From positions 190,130,311-190,194,310 of the forward strand of contig NC_072791.1 in assembly GCF_028583425.1 (NCBI RefSeq): DNA of 64,000 nucleotides, written 5' to 3'. Shown one piece after another: positions 9,694-21,077 of the stretch. The notes under the pieces were generated by a model that saw only the letters and a program-made list of their open reading frames with translations, did no database searches and was not told the DNA's origin. Numbering within the stretch: the stretch's first letter is position 1; each line of letters starts with the position of its first letter. Position numbers and translations under genes: made by a program. Source of the stretch: Eublepharis macularius (lineage: Eukaryota > Chordata > Lepidosauria > Squamata > Eublepharidae).

Positions 9694-10746
9694 CAGGGCT
9701 CATTTCCAGGGGAATGCATTGGAACACACTTCCGGCAGTTCCCCCAACAGTTAGGTGGCCCCGCCCACCTGACTTTTGGACATTTGGGGCCATTGGCCTC
9801 AATTGTGGCCAAAACGGCCCGGATTGGGGCCGAAACAGCCCAGATCGGGTCAGTGCCAGGCAGGAAAACCCTCCCCTGCCTGGCACCAACCTGATCCTGG
9901 CCGTTTTGGCCCCAATCCCAGCCAAACGGCCCAAAATGGCCATTTTGAGCCATTTTGGGCCTGTTTCGGTCTGGATCAGGGCCGAAACAGCCCAGATCAG
10001 GTTGGTGCCAGGCGTAGGAACCCTCCCCTGCCTGGCACCAACATGATCCCAGCTGTTTTGGCCCTAATCTGGGCCGAAACTGGCCACAAATGGACATTTT
10101 TGGCAATTTTGGGCCCATTTCCACTGGGATCTGGGCCAAAACGGCCAGGATCGAGTTGGTGCCAGCTGGGGGAAGCCTCCCTCACCCAGCACCGACCCAG
10201 TCCCAGCTGTTTCGGCCCTGATCCGGGCCCAAATGAGCCCACAATTGCCATTTTCAGCCATTTGGGGCCCATTTCCGCTGGGATCGGGGCCAGAACGGCT
10301 GGGATTGGGTCACTGCCTGGTGGAGGAACCCTTCCCTGCCTGGCACTGACCTGGTCTGGGATGTTTTGGCCATGATCTGCACCCAAACGGGCCCCAAATG
10401 GCCATTTTTGGCCATTTGGGGCCCATTTTGGCTGGAGTCAGGGCCAAAACCACCAGGACTAGGTCAGTGCCTGGTGGGGGACCCCTCCCCTGCCCGGCAC
10501 CAACCCAATCTGGGCCATTTTGGGCCTGATCCAGGCCAAAACGTGCCCAAAAGGGCCATTTTGAGCCCGTTTCGGCCTGGATTGGGGCCAAAACGGCCCT
10601 GATTGGGCCACTGCCAGGTGGGGGAACACTCCCCCATCTGGCCGCAGCCAAATCCTGGCCATTTCGGCCCAATCAAGGGACATGGCATATGCTAATGATT
10701 TATGCTAATGAGTTCCTGCAGGTCTTTTTCTACAAAATGACCTCTG
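9694..10746. mobile_element. hAT-type non-autonomous element with six ~152-bp internal repeats
   Basis: Termini CAGGGCTCATTT and, at the far end, AAAATGACCTCTG are inverted repeats with a few mismatches, flanked by a perfect 8-bp duplication CTAACCAG (9686-9693 and 10747-10754). CAGGG ends with 8-bp duplications are diagnostic of hAT. Inside, the marker 'cagtgccagg' or a close variant recurs at 9851, 10003, 10157, 10311, 10465 and 10609, so the body is six tandem units. Open frames of up to 224 codons on both strands come from the GGCC/AAATGG composition; no transposase is encoded. A 351-bp relative sits at 23500-23850. Confidence 0.85.
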
Positions 10747-10754
10747 CTAACCAG

Positions 10755-11100
10755 AAAAAATTTAGGAAACACCTGTCAAGGGATCAACTTACGTGATCAG
10801 CAGATCTAGAGGGTTTTTTTAAATATGGGGAAACTCAGATACAAGATGTGCCACCTACAATTTGAAGTGGCAGAATCCAGCAACTGTTGTACTGCATGAC
10901 CAATATTATTCAATGTCAGTCAACATGACTGTAATAAGGTTCTCCAGTTCCAACCAGTAATATATTATTTGCAAATTGCAAAAAATTCCCGATTACAAAA
11001 TACCATTGGGGATTTGGGATATTCTTCCTATGTAGCTAGTCGTTGAAGTGGGGGAGCCTTTGTTAACTAATTTCACTGGTAGCCCTGGTAGTGTTTTCCA
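10755..11100. other. Unique-looking DNA
   Basis: Nothing recognised. Confidence 0.4.
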
Positions 11101-11104
11101 GCAA

Positions 11105-11190
11105 ATACAACAGTCTTATGGCACCTTGAAGATTATAAAATAGATTTATAGCAGGTACTTTATAGACTAGAATCCATTTCACCAAAACAA
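11105..11190 (-). mobile_element. Old Penelope-like terminus remnant
   Basis: The minus strand reads 'tgaaatggattctagtcta', then a decayed 'ataaatct...ataatct', then 'aaggtgccataagactgt'. This matches the order 'CTGA-GAAGTGGATTCTAGTCCA ... AATAAATCTGTTAGTCTTTAAGGTGCCA' that I know from vertebrate interspersed repeats of the hammerhead-bearing kind. Core bases are badly decayed. Confidence 0.4.
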
Positions 11191-13837
11191 GTGGGCGGTG
11201 AGCTAAGAAAGCTTGCTCTACTATATTGTTATTTACCCTCACTAATAAGCAACAAGATGCTCCAGTAGCAGTTTTACAGGATTTAGTTTCCTTGAATGAG
11301 ACATCATCATATTGACTATATTTACAGATATACAGGCAGAACACAATGAAAGCAAATAGATACTCCCACGGCAGGTAGCAAATGCATGACCCATTTCCAA
11401 GGAGAGCCCTTGCACCCCAAGGTGCTTTACCTTCATAAACTCATACAACTCCAAACTCACTATCTTGGAATCTAGAAATTACAAGACAAACTGCAAACTA
11501 ATCCAAACTATTTTTCTGCCCTTCCCTCTCGCTTTGATGGGCAAGGCATTTCAAAGTCTAGGGCTGGCAAGGATCATTGTGGTTCTTGTGTTCTGTCCCT
11601 GACCTCCATGTGGTTCTTTTGTTCTATTCCTGACCTCCATTTCTTGCCTAATCAAGAAATCCTGCACCGCTTACAAGATATTTGTTGGCCCTTAAGGGGG
11701 TTACAAAACTCTTCAGTGTTTGTGTTTACAAGGGCTCTGTCAGAACAAACCTGGCAAAGAAGAATCTTTACAGAAACTGATTCGTCTGCCAATTTTCTTG
11801 AATAGTTTCGCTCCTATTGTTACTTAAAATTAAACTTAAAATGCAATGGATCTCTGCCCTGCTGTGAAAATTTGTCTACGCTGGAGTGAAACTTGAGCTT
11901 CATCATTACCTACTTTTTTAAGCTAAAGAAATGCAGTATCTTAAATGCAAAGAACATTAGGACTTGACTGAAGAGTTCCTGGAGCCCCACAAGAACAGTA
12001 TTAAAAAATGTAAGTCTATAGCTGAGCTCCAAGTTCATCTTCATGAATTAGAAAATATAATGCAAAACATGCACAAATGAAATCAGATGTATTTCTATTT
12101 CAGGCTGATACATCTGAAGAAGTCCCAGTAACCCACTATGCAGAGCCCCAACTTCAAGGCTTTGTTCAGGCATCAGCTGAGTATCAAAGCTAGAAATGAC
12201 AAATACATAGGATGAATACACAGAAAAAATACAGAACACAGAAATAAATGTATTTTCTAAAATTATCATATTGACAGCTCAGACAAATATTCTAGAGAGA
12301 GGAAAACATAGCAGATTAGCAACCACTGTTGGGTTTATTTTTGATTTGTTATTATAACAGCAAATTTTAATCCCTGCTCCAAGTGTATGTGTACAGTTCT
12401 CACTTGTGTGGGCATGTTACCTTATCCAAGCTTTTTTTTTTTCTTAGACATTTTCTGCTAGAGCCACAAGTGTAAACTTGTACAAGAGTTACAGACATTG
12501 TGATATCGGTATGCTAAAAATTGCCATTAAAATTGAGCAGCGTAAACAGCCCACAGCTGGCCCTTTGACTTTCTGTTCATTTTCCAGCAAAATCCTAATT
12601 ATATCTACTCAGAAAAAAGTGTTAGTAAACTAGGGAGAAGTTTTCACCTGGCCTTTGGATATAGCCATGTTTTTGGTGGCCAGACTTAATACTTGACTTT
12701 TTATCTAACTGCAACCAGGAAAATGATGTGGGACACCTTTATGCCAGATATTGTGTTGGATCTTACAAACCACAAGCAGAGTCGTGCTCACAAAAAGCAG
12801 ATCTTTCCCACCTCTTCTCCACCCTCCACTACCTTCCTGTGATCCCAAAAAAGTTGGTGCTGGATGGTCAGCAGAGTCACAGAGACAAAATGCTACATTT
12901 CTGAGGGGCTGCAGTGAGAAGCAAGGAAACGGGATAATTCCCATTCTCTTCATCTGATGGCGGAAGCAACTTTTCATTTGTCGAAAAGGAAGGTTTTGCC
13001 AAATTTCCTCCTCCTTACTGCAGTCCCATGCCATATGGTATTTTGCCCAGATGGACCCCTTCAACTCTAGCATCAATTTGGGGAGCATCACAGGGAGAAG
13101 AGGCAGGAACATCCATGTGACCTAAAGCAACCCCCACTGGCAATTCTTCAGAACCAAGCCATTGTTACTCACAAAATATTAGGTGGGGTTGGTGGTATTC
13201 CCATCAACTTTCACCCTTTTATGCAACCCATTATCTTGCCCCTCATGTCAAAAAGAATAGAATGCACTTCACTGAGTGTTACAGGGCAAAGAAAAAAAAA
13301 TGAGCAGGGTACAAGATGCAGAGTTGGTACAAGTGTCTTTCTGGTGATTTTCCTAAGCATAGCACATTCTCTTGCCCCATACAAGACAAAGGCAGCAACT
13401 GTACTTTGCTGATATTTGCACTGCACAAGAAAAAGCATTTCATCCATACTGGCAATAACCAAGACATATTTTGTTCAGCACCTCTTAAGATGGTAGCCTT
13501 TCTCTGGTAAACAGTCCAAACAACGCCTCTCCCGGGTCACTTTCACTACAACATTGAACAAAGGCAAAACATGGGTTAGGTGAAAAGGTTATTCGGGAGG
13601 CCATGTCTTTGCACTTTACATGGTGAAGAAAGCAGATCGCACTCTGTGAAGTCCACTGAAGACATCCCAGGCTTTCTCCGTGTGCTCATTCCTATAAGAA
13701 ACAGATACTCTCTGATCAAGAGTTGCACTGTGACAAAGGACGAAAGAAGCCCTTACTCTGGCACAATTTCTCATGGTCAAGCAATTCAAAAGTAGAAATG
13801 TATACTCTCCATTAAGCTGAATAATTCCATATTCCTG
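11191..13837. other. Unique-looking DNA with one exon-like block
   Basis: No gene or named repeat. A minus-strand block at 12648-12708 has an acceptor 'tcattttcctggttgcag', a donor CCAG|gtgaaaac and one open frame starting LDKKSSIKSGHQ, but with no CpG enrichment and no recognised family I do not call it a gene. Confidence 0.35.
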
Positions 13838-13839
13838 TT

Positions 13840-14036
13840 CCCTCCTTATTTATGTATGCCCTGATTTTCTCCCAGTGCGACCTGCAACATCACTTTCATT
13901 TTATCTTCACAGCAATCCCATCAGGTTGAGAGAGGATGAGTGGCCCAAGGTCACCCATCAAGCTTTCATGGCAGAGTGGAGATTTGAACCTGGGTCTCCT
14001 AGATCCTGGTCTAGCACTCTAACCACTACACTATGT
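13840..14036 (-). mobile_element. tRNA-derived SINE (Sauria-SINE type)
   Basis: Minus-strand copy. The plus strand shows the complement of the tail ('ttatttatgtatgccctgattt'), the body 'ggcccaaggtcaccca' and the tRNA-like end 'gatttgaacctgggtctcc' and 'ctctaaccactacac', which is box B and anticodon-arm sequence in reverse. Confidence 0.75.
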
Positions 14037-15324
14037 GGGCTCTCAGATAAACACATTATTCTCTTGAACAGTTATCAATCTCCGCTCTCCCCGCATACTA
14101 ATACTCAGCATATACATAGCTTTTTAGAGCGCCAGCAACTCTTACAATAATCATGTAAATAGGGATAGCATTATTAGCACCCTGATACAGATAGAAAACT
14201 GAGGCTAAGACACAGCTGCTTATTCAAGTTACTTAGTGATCTTCATTGCTGAGGTGAGCCGGCTGACTGCTTAATCACTACATTTCAGCGCTCAGGACTA
14301 CCTTGCTTCCCAAACCCAGATTTACTACTTCATAAGTGTCTATAGAAGGCTCTGTGTTTATCCCCGTTTCCCATTGCTCCCTGACACAGTTGTCTACTGC
14401 ACAGAAACATTACTCAGCTTGGAAATTTCCAGGCCTTACCATTCATACTGAATAATACTACAGAGAATTTGCATATTTCTTCTAGAACATTAGATTTCAG
14501 GCTGTTAACTAAAAAACAGCCATCCTCACCAATGAGCAAGAGACTACCATCTTGTTAAAGGCAGGAATACAGGGTATAATATTGCCGAGGAAAATTGAAG
14601 TATCCAGCAAAATGCTAGAGGATAGGTTTGTATAGTTCAAAGAGAAAGGTGACATTTCACAATTGTAGTGCCAGTTCTATGGGTAATTGTGGTCCTGTGG
14701 CATTCTGCATTATGAGATAACCACAATGTTGTATGGAGCTGTCAAGAGCCCTAACAAGAGACATGCCCTTAAAATGGAGTAATATCTGGTAACCATATTG
14801 CTGAATCACAAGGTAACTAGAGTACATAACTCTAGAGAAACTGTAATTATTCTGGGACACATGGAGATTGTCTGCTTTAAAGGGCATGAATATTAAGAAA
14901 AACCAAGCAGCACAGAAACGTTTCCATTTTTCTCTATAAGTGCTTTGATAGAATGGAGGAACTGAAGAAATGATTTTCTACTAGGGCTGTGAACGTGGCA
15001 TCAGGTAGGAATTGAATTGTGCTGATTCCAATCTCTAACTAAAAAACGAGCCCTTAAGAAACCAGTGAGCAAAACCCAGCAATAATGTCAGCAGGAGTCA
15101 CAGAAGGCAGAATCCCCTGTCCTGAATGACAAAAACTCCGCAACCCATACAGCCCTATAATATCTTGCAATAAGTGATCATAATGTAGTGAACTGCTGAC
15201 ATTTAATATGACAGTCCTGGACTGTCAATACCTACACACAGATGTTTGTGTCTGAAAAAATGGAGGAAATATAAGTATTCGCAAAAGTAATCGGGGATTG
15301 TTGACATCCGCATTTTGGATAGCA
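14037..15324. other. Unique-looking DNA, nothing recognised
   Basis: AT-rich, no repeat or gene supported. Confidence 0.45.
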
Positions 15325-15415
15325 GGATTTGGGTCCAATGGCACTTTAGAGACCAACAAGATTTTCAGCATATAAGTCTTCAAGAGTCAGAGCTGCCTTC
15401 TTCAGATACATTTTG
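15325..15415 (-). mobile_element. Penelope-like terminus with decayed hammerhead
   Basis: On the minus strand: CTGAAGA, a decayed helix II, a GAA-containing core and an 'AUAUGC'-like stretch, then 'cttgttggtctctaaagtgcc'. The final block is the shared 3' signature 'TTGTTGGTCTCTAAGGTGC' of this family. The core departs from GAAA, so it is probably inactive. Confidence 0.5.
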
Positions 15416-16504
15416 AATATTCACTCTTACAGATACACCAGGTGACAAAAAAAAAGCCTCCCCTTATGCAGGAATGAAAGTTTAGACACCATGGAAACCA
15501 GGCACCTAGGAGCTGTGAAATCAGAGAACACAAACAGATAAGTAAAGGGTTGTTTACTTTTTAACTGTATATTTTGGCATGTTTGGTGGAGGAACTTGAC
15601 TGGCACTGAACATTCTCTGTATAATACCGTTATGCACCCTAAGTCTTTAGGATAAGAGAGAGAGAGCTGATTTCATACCAACTCATGGTGATATTAGCAT
15701 ATGCTAAAGCTCCTTGCTTTTTTCAGCCTTATCCTCTAGGATCAAGATGTAAGTTTTTTGGTCTTAGATAACGCAAGCAGGGGCCCCTGAGAAAATCACA
15801 CGGGAGGACTGTGAGGAGCGGTCGCTGCTCTCTCCCCAACCCGTGCTGTCTCTTTCCCCCATGAACCTTCACCCCTTGTCTCTTCCTCCCTCTCGCCTCC
15901 ACACCGTTTTTTCTTTCTCCTTGCAGTTCTCCAGCAGTTATGCCTTCATGCCTCTTCCCCGTCTTCCTTATGTTCAGGACGGGTGTCCATATCTGGAGTG
16001 GGCTTGGCACTGGCAAGACAAGTGATGTGAAACCAAGTCCCAGCTCCTCGAAGCTGCCTCGATCTGCTCTTCCCCCAATGCTGTTTCAGGCAGTGACACC
16101 ATTTTACAGCAGAGTTTTGCAGCTTTAAAATTGCCACGAGGCCCCCATCTCCTGCAGACATGTGGCGCAGCAACAGTAACTGATTTTGTTCCCACCACAT
16201 CTGTTAAAGTGCTGAAACAGCCCACAGAGATGTTCTGTCACTCTAAAAGGTGAAGGGAACAAAATTAGTTGTTGCCTGCACACTGCGCATCCACAGTAGA
16301 TCAGAGTCTCATGACAATGTTTAAAAAGATAAAATCTGCTGGAAAATGTTGTCCTCTTATGGAGGGCCAGCAAGTTTCAGAGGAGATTCTAGATTTTTGC
16401 CTACCACTGCCTGCTGGCCATGGTCAGTGGGGCTCTCCCTGTTGTGGCACTGAGTGACAGAGATAAAGAATGAGTGAATAAATGAGCATGTGCACATAAT
16501 GCTT
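15416..16504. other. Unique-looking DNA, mildly GC-rich around 15.8-16.2 kb
   Basis: Overlapping short open frames on both strands at 15.73-16.23 kb have no recognisable domain. No CpG island. Confidence 0.4.
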
Positions 16505-16680
16505 ATGTTCACTATTTTGGTATGGGGGGGATTTTAAACCCCCTCAATGTATTTTTTCTGGCTTTAAAGATTTTTCTGCATGCCTGGTGAAGAGGGGCCA
16601 AATTTGAAGAAACATTTATATGGTTCCAAAGTGATCCTGATTCTCAGATTTAAAGATCCGCATGGGTCCAGACCATAAAT
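16505..16680 (+). repeat. Interspersed repeat R1, 3' part
   Basis: 'attttaaaccccctcaatg' followed by 'tattttttctggctttaaag' and 'atttttctgcatgcctgg' matches the last third of the R1 copies at 4743-5110 and 54450-54830. It ends in an (AAAT)n tract at 16675-16694. Confidence 0.5.
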
Positions 16681-17310
16681 AAATAAATAAATATATGGTC
16701 TTTTTATTGAACTAGTTTGTCCAGAGAAAGAAAATGGAGCACACACACACCCCACCCCTGGTAGGCTTCCAACGAAACACAGCTTATCTTCAAAAAGGAA
16801 TCAAAGGCTAAACGGGGTGAATTCCCTACAGAATTTTAAAATCATGCAACATTTTTCTTGTTGATATGATAGAGCACGCTGTGAAATCAAAAAGAATCTT
16901 TCAAAATTAGATTGTGGAGGTGGGGACTGGATCAAATCACCAGCTTTCAAACCATTTATGCCAGATTTCCATGGTAATACATTAAACTAAAGAATGACCT
17001 CACTTCAAATTGTTTCTGCAATTGAAGAACATGTACCATTCTAAAAACAAAAATCCCAACAGCCTCTATACAGCAGAAATTTAACTGGCCTTGGGAACAG
17101 GAATATCTGTTGCTTTAAATACCTTTAAAAACATTTTTAATGGGAAGCCCACAGTTCTTAAAATGAAGAAGGTGCACAATAGTAGAGGTACCGCTTGAAA
17201 GGGAGATGCTATTGACTGTATTCACATTTGTTTAACACTATGATTTACTAATATTGCCAACAGCTGCTACAATGAACCAGTCCCACGTGAAATAATTTAT
17301 TACATCTCTT

Positions 17311-17402
17311 GACAGACAACCAGCAAACAACTGATCCTGCACTGGGCAGGGGGTTGGACTAGATGGTCTGTATGGCCCCTTCCAACTCTATGATTCTATG
17401 AA
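17311..17402 (+). mobile_element. CR1 LINE extreme 3' end
   Basis: 'ggttggactagatggtctg' followed by 'ccttccaactctatgattc' and 'tatga' is the classic amniote CR1 3' end with its 8-bp ATTCTATG-type terminus. About 90 bp survive, so it is a strongly 5'-truncated copy. 16695-17310 and 17403-17751 hold nothing else recognisable. Confidence 0.85.
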
Positions 17403-17751
17403 CTCATGTCCCTACCATTTTATCCTGTCAACAAATGCTCATAAGCCTTAACTATTTCTACTACAGGGAAACTCATAACATTCTGCTTCAAAGTAGTAAA
17501 GTACCACATGTACCATACACACCGTAAGTTTGCTTATAACACTCTTCTGCCAAAAAGGAAAAACAGACTCACAATAAAATGGTTGTTAATAAGGCCTAAA
17601 GCAAGAAATTGCCTCTTTCAGACACACATGTTAAGGATATCATGTTAAGTCCTTTGTGGACTCGCGTGCCTATTGAGAGACTCAACTTCAGATTCCCACA
17701 CCAGCAACTACATTTGCATATAGCATCTAAAAAAATGTGAACTTTTTGTAG

Positions 17752-18668
17752 GCCAGCCCTCGACGGGGTACAATTGAAACCTTCGCCAACGGTGAGGAGC
17801 CTGGGTGTGACCTTGGATGCCACACTTTCAATGGAGGCCCAGGTCACGACCATTGCCAGGTCTGCCTTTTTTCATCTTCGACAGGCCAGGCAACTGGCAC
17901 CCTATCTTTCGCCCCGGGACCTGGCCACAGTAATCGATGCAATGGTCACCTCCAGGCTAGACTACTGCAACTCACTCTACACTGGGCTGCCCTTGGGCCT
18001 GACCCGGAAGTTACAGCTGGTCCAGAATGCAGCGGCACGCGTCCTTACTGGAACACCAATCCGAGCGCACATTCATCCCATGCTGTGCCAGCTGCACTGG
18101 CTCCCAGTGGAGTTCCGGATCCGGTTCAAGGTGTTAACCTTGGTGTTTAAAGCCCTTCACGGACTGGGACCTGCATACCTGCGGGACCGCCTCTTCCATT
18201 ACGTCCCCTGCAGGGTGTTGCGCTCTTCAGACAAGCAACTCCTGGTGGTCCCTGGCCCGAAGGACATCCGTCTGGCCTCAACCAGGGCCAGTGCTTTTTC
18301 TGCCCCTGCCTTGGCCTGGTGGAATGCTCTCCCGCTGGAGATTCGGGCCCTGCAGGACCTGTTACAGTTTTGCAGGTCCTGTAAAACGGAGATGGTCCGC
18401 CGGGCATTTGGCTGAGTGCCAGTGGGCGTCCTCCTCCTTCCATCTAAGACCACCACTTCTTCTGGGGCTGCCCTCAGCCATCTGCTATGCCCGTATACAG
18501 ACTCCCAATATTTGTTTAAATAGCCTGTTAATGATTTTTAAAAAATTATTATTGATTTTATGTTTTTGTGATTTTAATGTATTTTTTAATGTTGTTAGCT
18601 GCCCTGGGCCCATCTGTGGGGAGGGCGGGGTATAAAGTGAATAAAATAAATAAATAAATAAATAAATT
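17752..18668 (+). mobile_element. L2/CR1-group LINE, 5'-truncated, young 3' end
   Basis: A GC-rich insert in AT-rich DNA. From the 5' end at about 17752 a single frame is open to a stop at 18416, encoding the C-terminal end of the reverse-transcriptase polyprotein. The 3' UTR ends with 'gctgccctgggcccatctg' and 'gggagggcggggtataaa', then an (AATA)n tail at 18640-18665, as in squamate L2-type elements. It does not show a long target duplication, as expected for this group. Confidence 0.85.
17762..18418 (+). CDS. LINE reverse transcriptase C-terminal fragment
   Basis: About 218 codons without interruption. Typical L2/CR1 signatures appear in order: VRSLGVTLDATLSM, then SRLDYCNSLYTGLP, KLQLVQNAAARVLTG, LHWLPVEFRIRFKVLTLVFK, LHGLGPAYL, and a final WWNALPLEIRAL. 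These lie after the catalytic YxDD domain, so the polymerase core itself is absent. The open frame indicates a young copy, but it is not an independent gene and has no start codon of its own. Confidence 0.85.
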
Positions 18669-19122
18669 TTTGCCATAAGTGCCTTTCAGGATATTTATTT
18701 TGTTGTTGTTTCAGAACATCTCATTTAAGTAGAATTTTCTTCTTCTTTTTTTAAAGCAAAGCTTTTTATATACAATACTTTGTTCAAAAGCTATACTTTC
18801 TTTTGAAATGTTAACACTGGCAGCATTTGCCAAGGTACTCACTAAATATAGGATTATGTTAGCTATTAAAATACATTCAAAGTAAAAACTCTGCTACATA
18901 ATTTAGTGGTGGCATTATCAAGCTTATTTTTACTTCCAGAAAGAAGCAAAGAAGCATAATCCTATATTAGTTTGTCATTTAGAGGAAATTTAAAAGAATC
19001 AAGACCTACTAGTGTTTCTAATGGTTCAGCTGATTATGCAAAATTTTCTTCTATTTCACATTACTCTCAGGCATCTATTATTTTCTAGAAACTTAACAGT
19101 GCTTTCTGTTTCTTTTGTTCAG
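18669..19122. other. Unique-looking AT-rich DNA
   Basis: No repeat recognised; leads into the exon-like block at 19123. Confidence 0.4.
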
Positions 19123-19246
19123 GTTTAAGGGTCTGTTAATTGGGCGACCAATGAAGAATGAGGATGTACAGTACGGCAGTTTTGTTATGTTAATTGACAG
19201 CCAAACGGTACAGGCCAAGGAAACACATGCAAATAGATTGCTTGGT
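19123..19246 (+). CDS. Candidate coding exon or conserved element, plus strand
   Basis: Acceptor 'tgtttcttttgttcag' and donor GGT|gtaagg bound 124 nt. One frame is open and reads FKGLLIGRPMKNEDVQYG and on through SFVMLIDSQTVQAKE to LLG; ignoring the donor it continues to a TAA at 19280-19282. The other frames stop immediately. Three CpGs and an octamer 'atgcaaat' occur in the block, so a conserved non-coding enhancer is an alternative. I do not recognise the peptide. It is on the opposite strand to the candidates near 0.5-2.6 kb. Confidence 0.3.
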
Positions 19247-19465
19247 GTAAGGACAAACACAAGCTACCACCATACTTCATAATAATTAAAAAAACCTTTT
19301 GCTATTGAACCAACTGGAAGAGCTCCAGTGAAACACAACTGCTAAATCAGCAAGATCAACCTGCGCTCAGATAAACATTTCCCCCCTCAGCCTCAGAAAC
19401 TCACACTCCAAACCTGAATGTTTCTAGGAGAAATTTATATAGCAGTTAAACCTTTAAGCAAGAAT

Positions 19466-19655
19466 TTATGTATTTATTTCATTTCATTTATACCCCACTT
19501 TTGTCTCTAGTGGGGGACCCAAAGTAGCTTACAACATTATCCCCTTCTCCATGTAATCCTCACAATCCTATATGGTAGTTAAGGCTGAGAGCGTGTGACT
19601 GGCCCAAGGTCACCCAGCAAGAGTCCATGGCAGTGTGGGGATATGGGTTTATGTG
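19466..19655 (-). mobile_element. tRNA-derived SINE (Sauria-SINE type), partial
   Basis: Minus strand. The complement of the tail ('ttatttcatttcatttatac', 'cccacttttgtctctagt'), the 'cacaatcctatatgg' body and 'ggcccaaggtcacccagca' are clear; the tRNA head is truncated. Confidence 0.75.
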
Positions 19656-20337
19656 AATAGTTTCATAGTAATGTATATGAAGGGAGCAGTTGAACACGAG
19701 AATGGAAGTCACCCATGTCTACCAAGCTATCTTGAATCAAGCTGGGGTTTTGTCTTATTTATACCCTCCAAAATGGAAGCTGCCCTTTGGTCTCTGCTAA
19801 CCTCTTTCCTTTCAAATGCAATAGAATTTATTTAAAAATAGGCTGATGAAATATAGGTAGCATTTAAATCCAACCAGTTTAATATTTTTGGGATTCTTTG
19901 TTACAGTATAAATAGCTCATCTCCTTCCCATACATTGCAACAAAATGGTGGATTCTCACTTGGTGTCTCCAACACATTCCTGTATAGTTACATTAGCAAA
20001 ACAGCACATTTTAAATGTTTGTTGGTGTCAAACTTTAAAAAACACAAATAAAACAAGTCTGAATGTTGACTGATAAAAGGACTGAAAGAGAGCATATGAA
20101 TGCAGGAACTGAAGTCACCCATGTCTGCCAAGCTATCTTGAATCAAGCAATTCAGCTGGGGTTTTTGTCTTGTTCTTCTTCTTTTTTTTTTTTTTACAAA
20201 GCCCCTATACAAACCATTTCTGCTGACCAAACGCATCCAGTTCAGAGTTAGCCAGCGGCAGACAGTACGCTTGTCCATTTCAAAAGCTTAGCTTAGGGAG
20301 AAAAAGGGTGAGGGGAAGAGAAACGGGATACTAATTT
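19656..20337. other. Unique-looking DNA
   Basis: 'gccaagctatcttgaatcaagc' near 20125 repeats 'accaagctatcttgaatcaagc' near 19719, and both are preceded by 'gtcacccatgtct', so a ~90-bp stretch (19680-19765 and 20095-20175) is locally duplicated. Nothing else is recognised. Confidence 0.45.
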
Positions 20338-20440
20338 TAGGCCGCAATCTTCAGCATGCTTACTTGAGAGTAAGTTCAACTGAGCTTAATGAGACTTACT
20401 ACTCAATATGAATGTGTAAGATTAACAGCCCAATGCGTGC
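20338..20440. repeat. Short palindromic interspersed repeat
   Basis: 'gcaatcttcagcatgcttac' with 'gagagtaag', a central 'agcttaatgagacttac' and a far end resembling the complement of the start form a near-palindromic ~100-bp unit, known to me from squamate genomes. Related copies lie near 28.9-29.05 kb and at 57268-57355. Confidence 0.5.
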
Positions 20441-20524
20441 TACTGATTGTAAGAGATTAATATAGTGGTAAGTGTCTTATTGCAATTCTATTACTATTTC
20501 TAAAAAAAGGTTTGCAACAGATTC

Positions 20525-20722
20525 CAAACAGAGGCTAGCCATTTTATCTCCTCCTTCCTCCCATCAAGCATACATGGCTCTTCTCTCTTCCATGTTATCG
20601 TTAGCACAACCATCTGGTGAGGTAGGTTGGCTGAGAAAGTGCGATTGACCCAGGGTCACCCAGTGAACTTCATGGCTGAGCAGAGATTTGAACTTGAGCC
20701 TCCCCAGTCCTATACTCCGAAA
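20525..20722 (-). mobile_element. tRNA-derived SINE (Sauria-SINE type), diverged
   Basis: Minus strand: 'ggtgaggtaggttggctgag', 'tgacccagggtcacccagtg' and 'agatttgaacttgagcctcc' mark the SINE body and reversed box B region. The tail is missing or decayed. Confidence 0.65.
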
Positions 20723-20966
20723 AGGCAAGCCTCTCTGGCTGGGTCTCAGAAAGACTCTCAGAAGTAAAGGACCATATAAAATAATAGGCTTTGAAGGCCA
20801 TGTGCTGATTGACAGTAAGTGTCAATCACAAATATGCAGACTTCTAGGAACTCAATCACACCATATCCCAAAGTTTCAGAAAGAGCCGGCCTTTTGTATG
20901 CCAACAACCACAAAAGGTCTGTTCTCATACACTTTCTCCCTAGCAAGCTTTAAACTGCAACCCTAT

Positions 20967-21077
20967 GAGTCCAGTAGCACCGTAGAGATTGACAAGATTT
21001 TCAGGGTATATGCTATTGAGAATCAAAGTTCCTTTTTTCAGACAATCTTGTTGGTCTCTAAGGTGCTGCCAGATACT
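20967..21077. mobile_element. Penelope-like terminus, fold-back copy
   Basis: The left part (20967-21042) is a minus-strand terminus: read in reverse complement it has a decayed CTGA-core, an 'actttgattctc' helix II side and then 'ataccctgaaaatcttgt' and 'ggtgctactggactc'. The right part (21043-21077) is the same end on the plus strand ('acaatcttgttggtctctaa', 'ggtgctgcc'). The two form an unequal inverted dimer. 21078-21917 holds nothing else recognisable. Confidence 0.55.

Noticed and set aside
9465-10688. Long open frames on both strands (up to 224 codons)
   Set aside because: They lie inside a tandemly repeated hAT-type element, overlap on opposite strands and are rich in Gly/Pro/Trp from GGCC/TGG repeats. 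No domain and no splice context.
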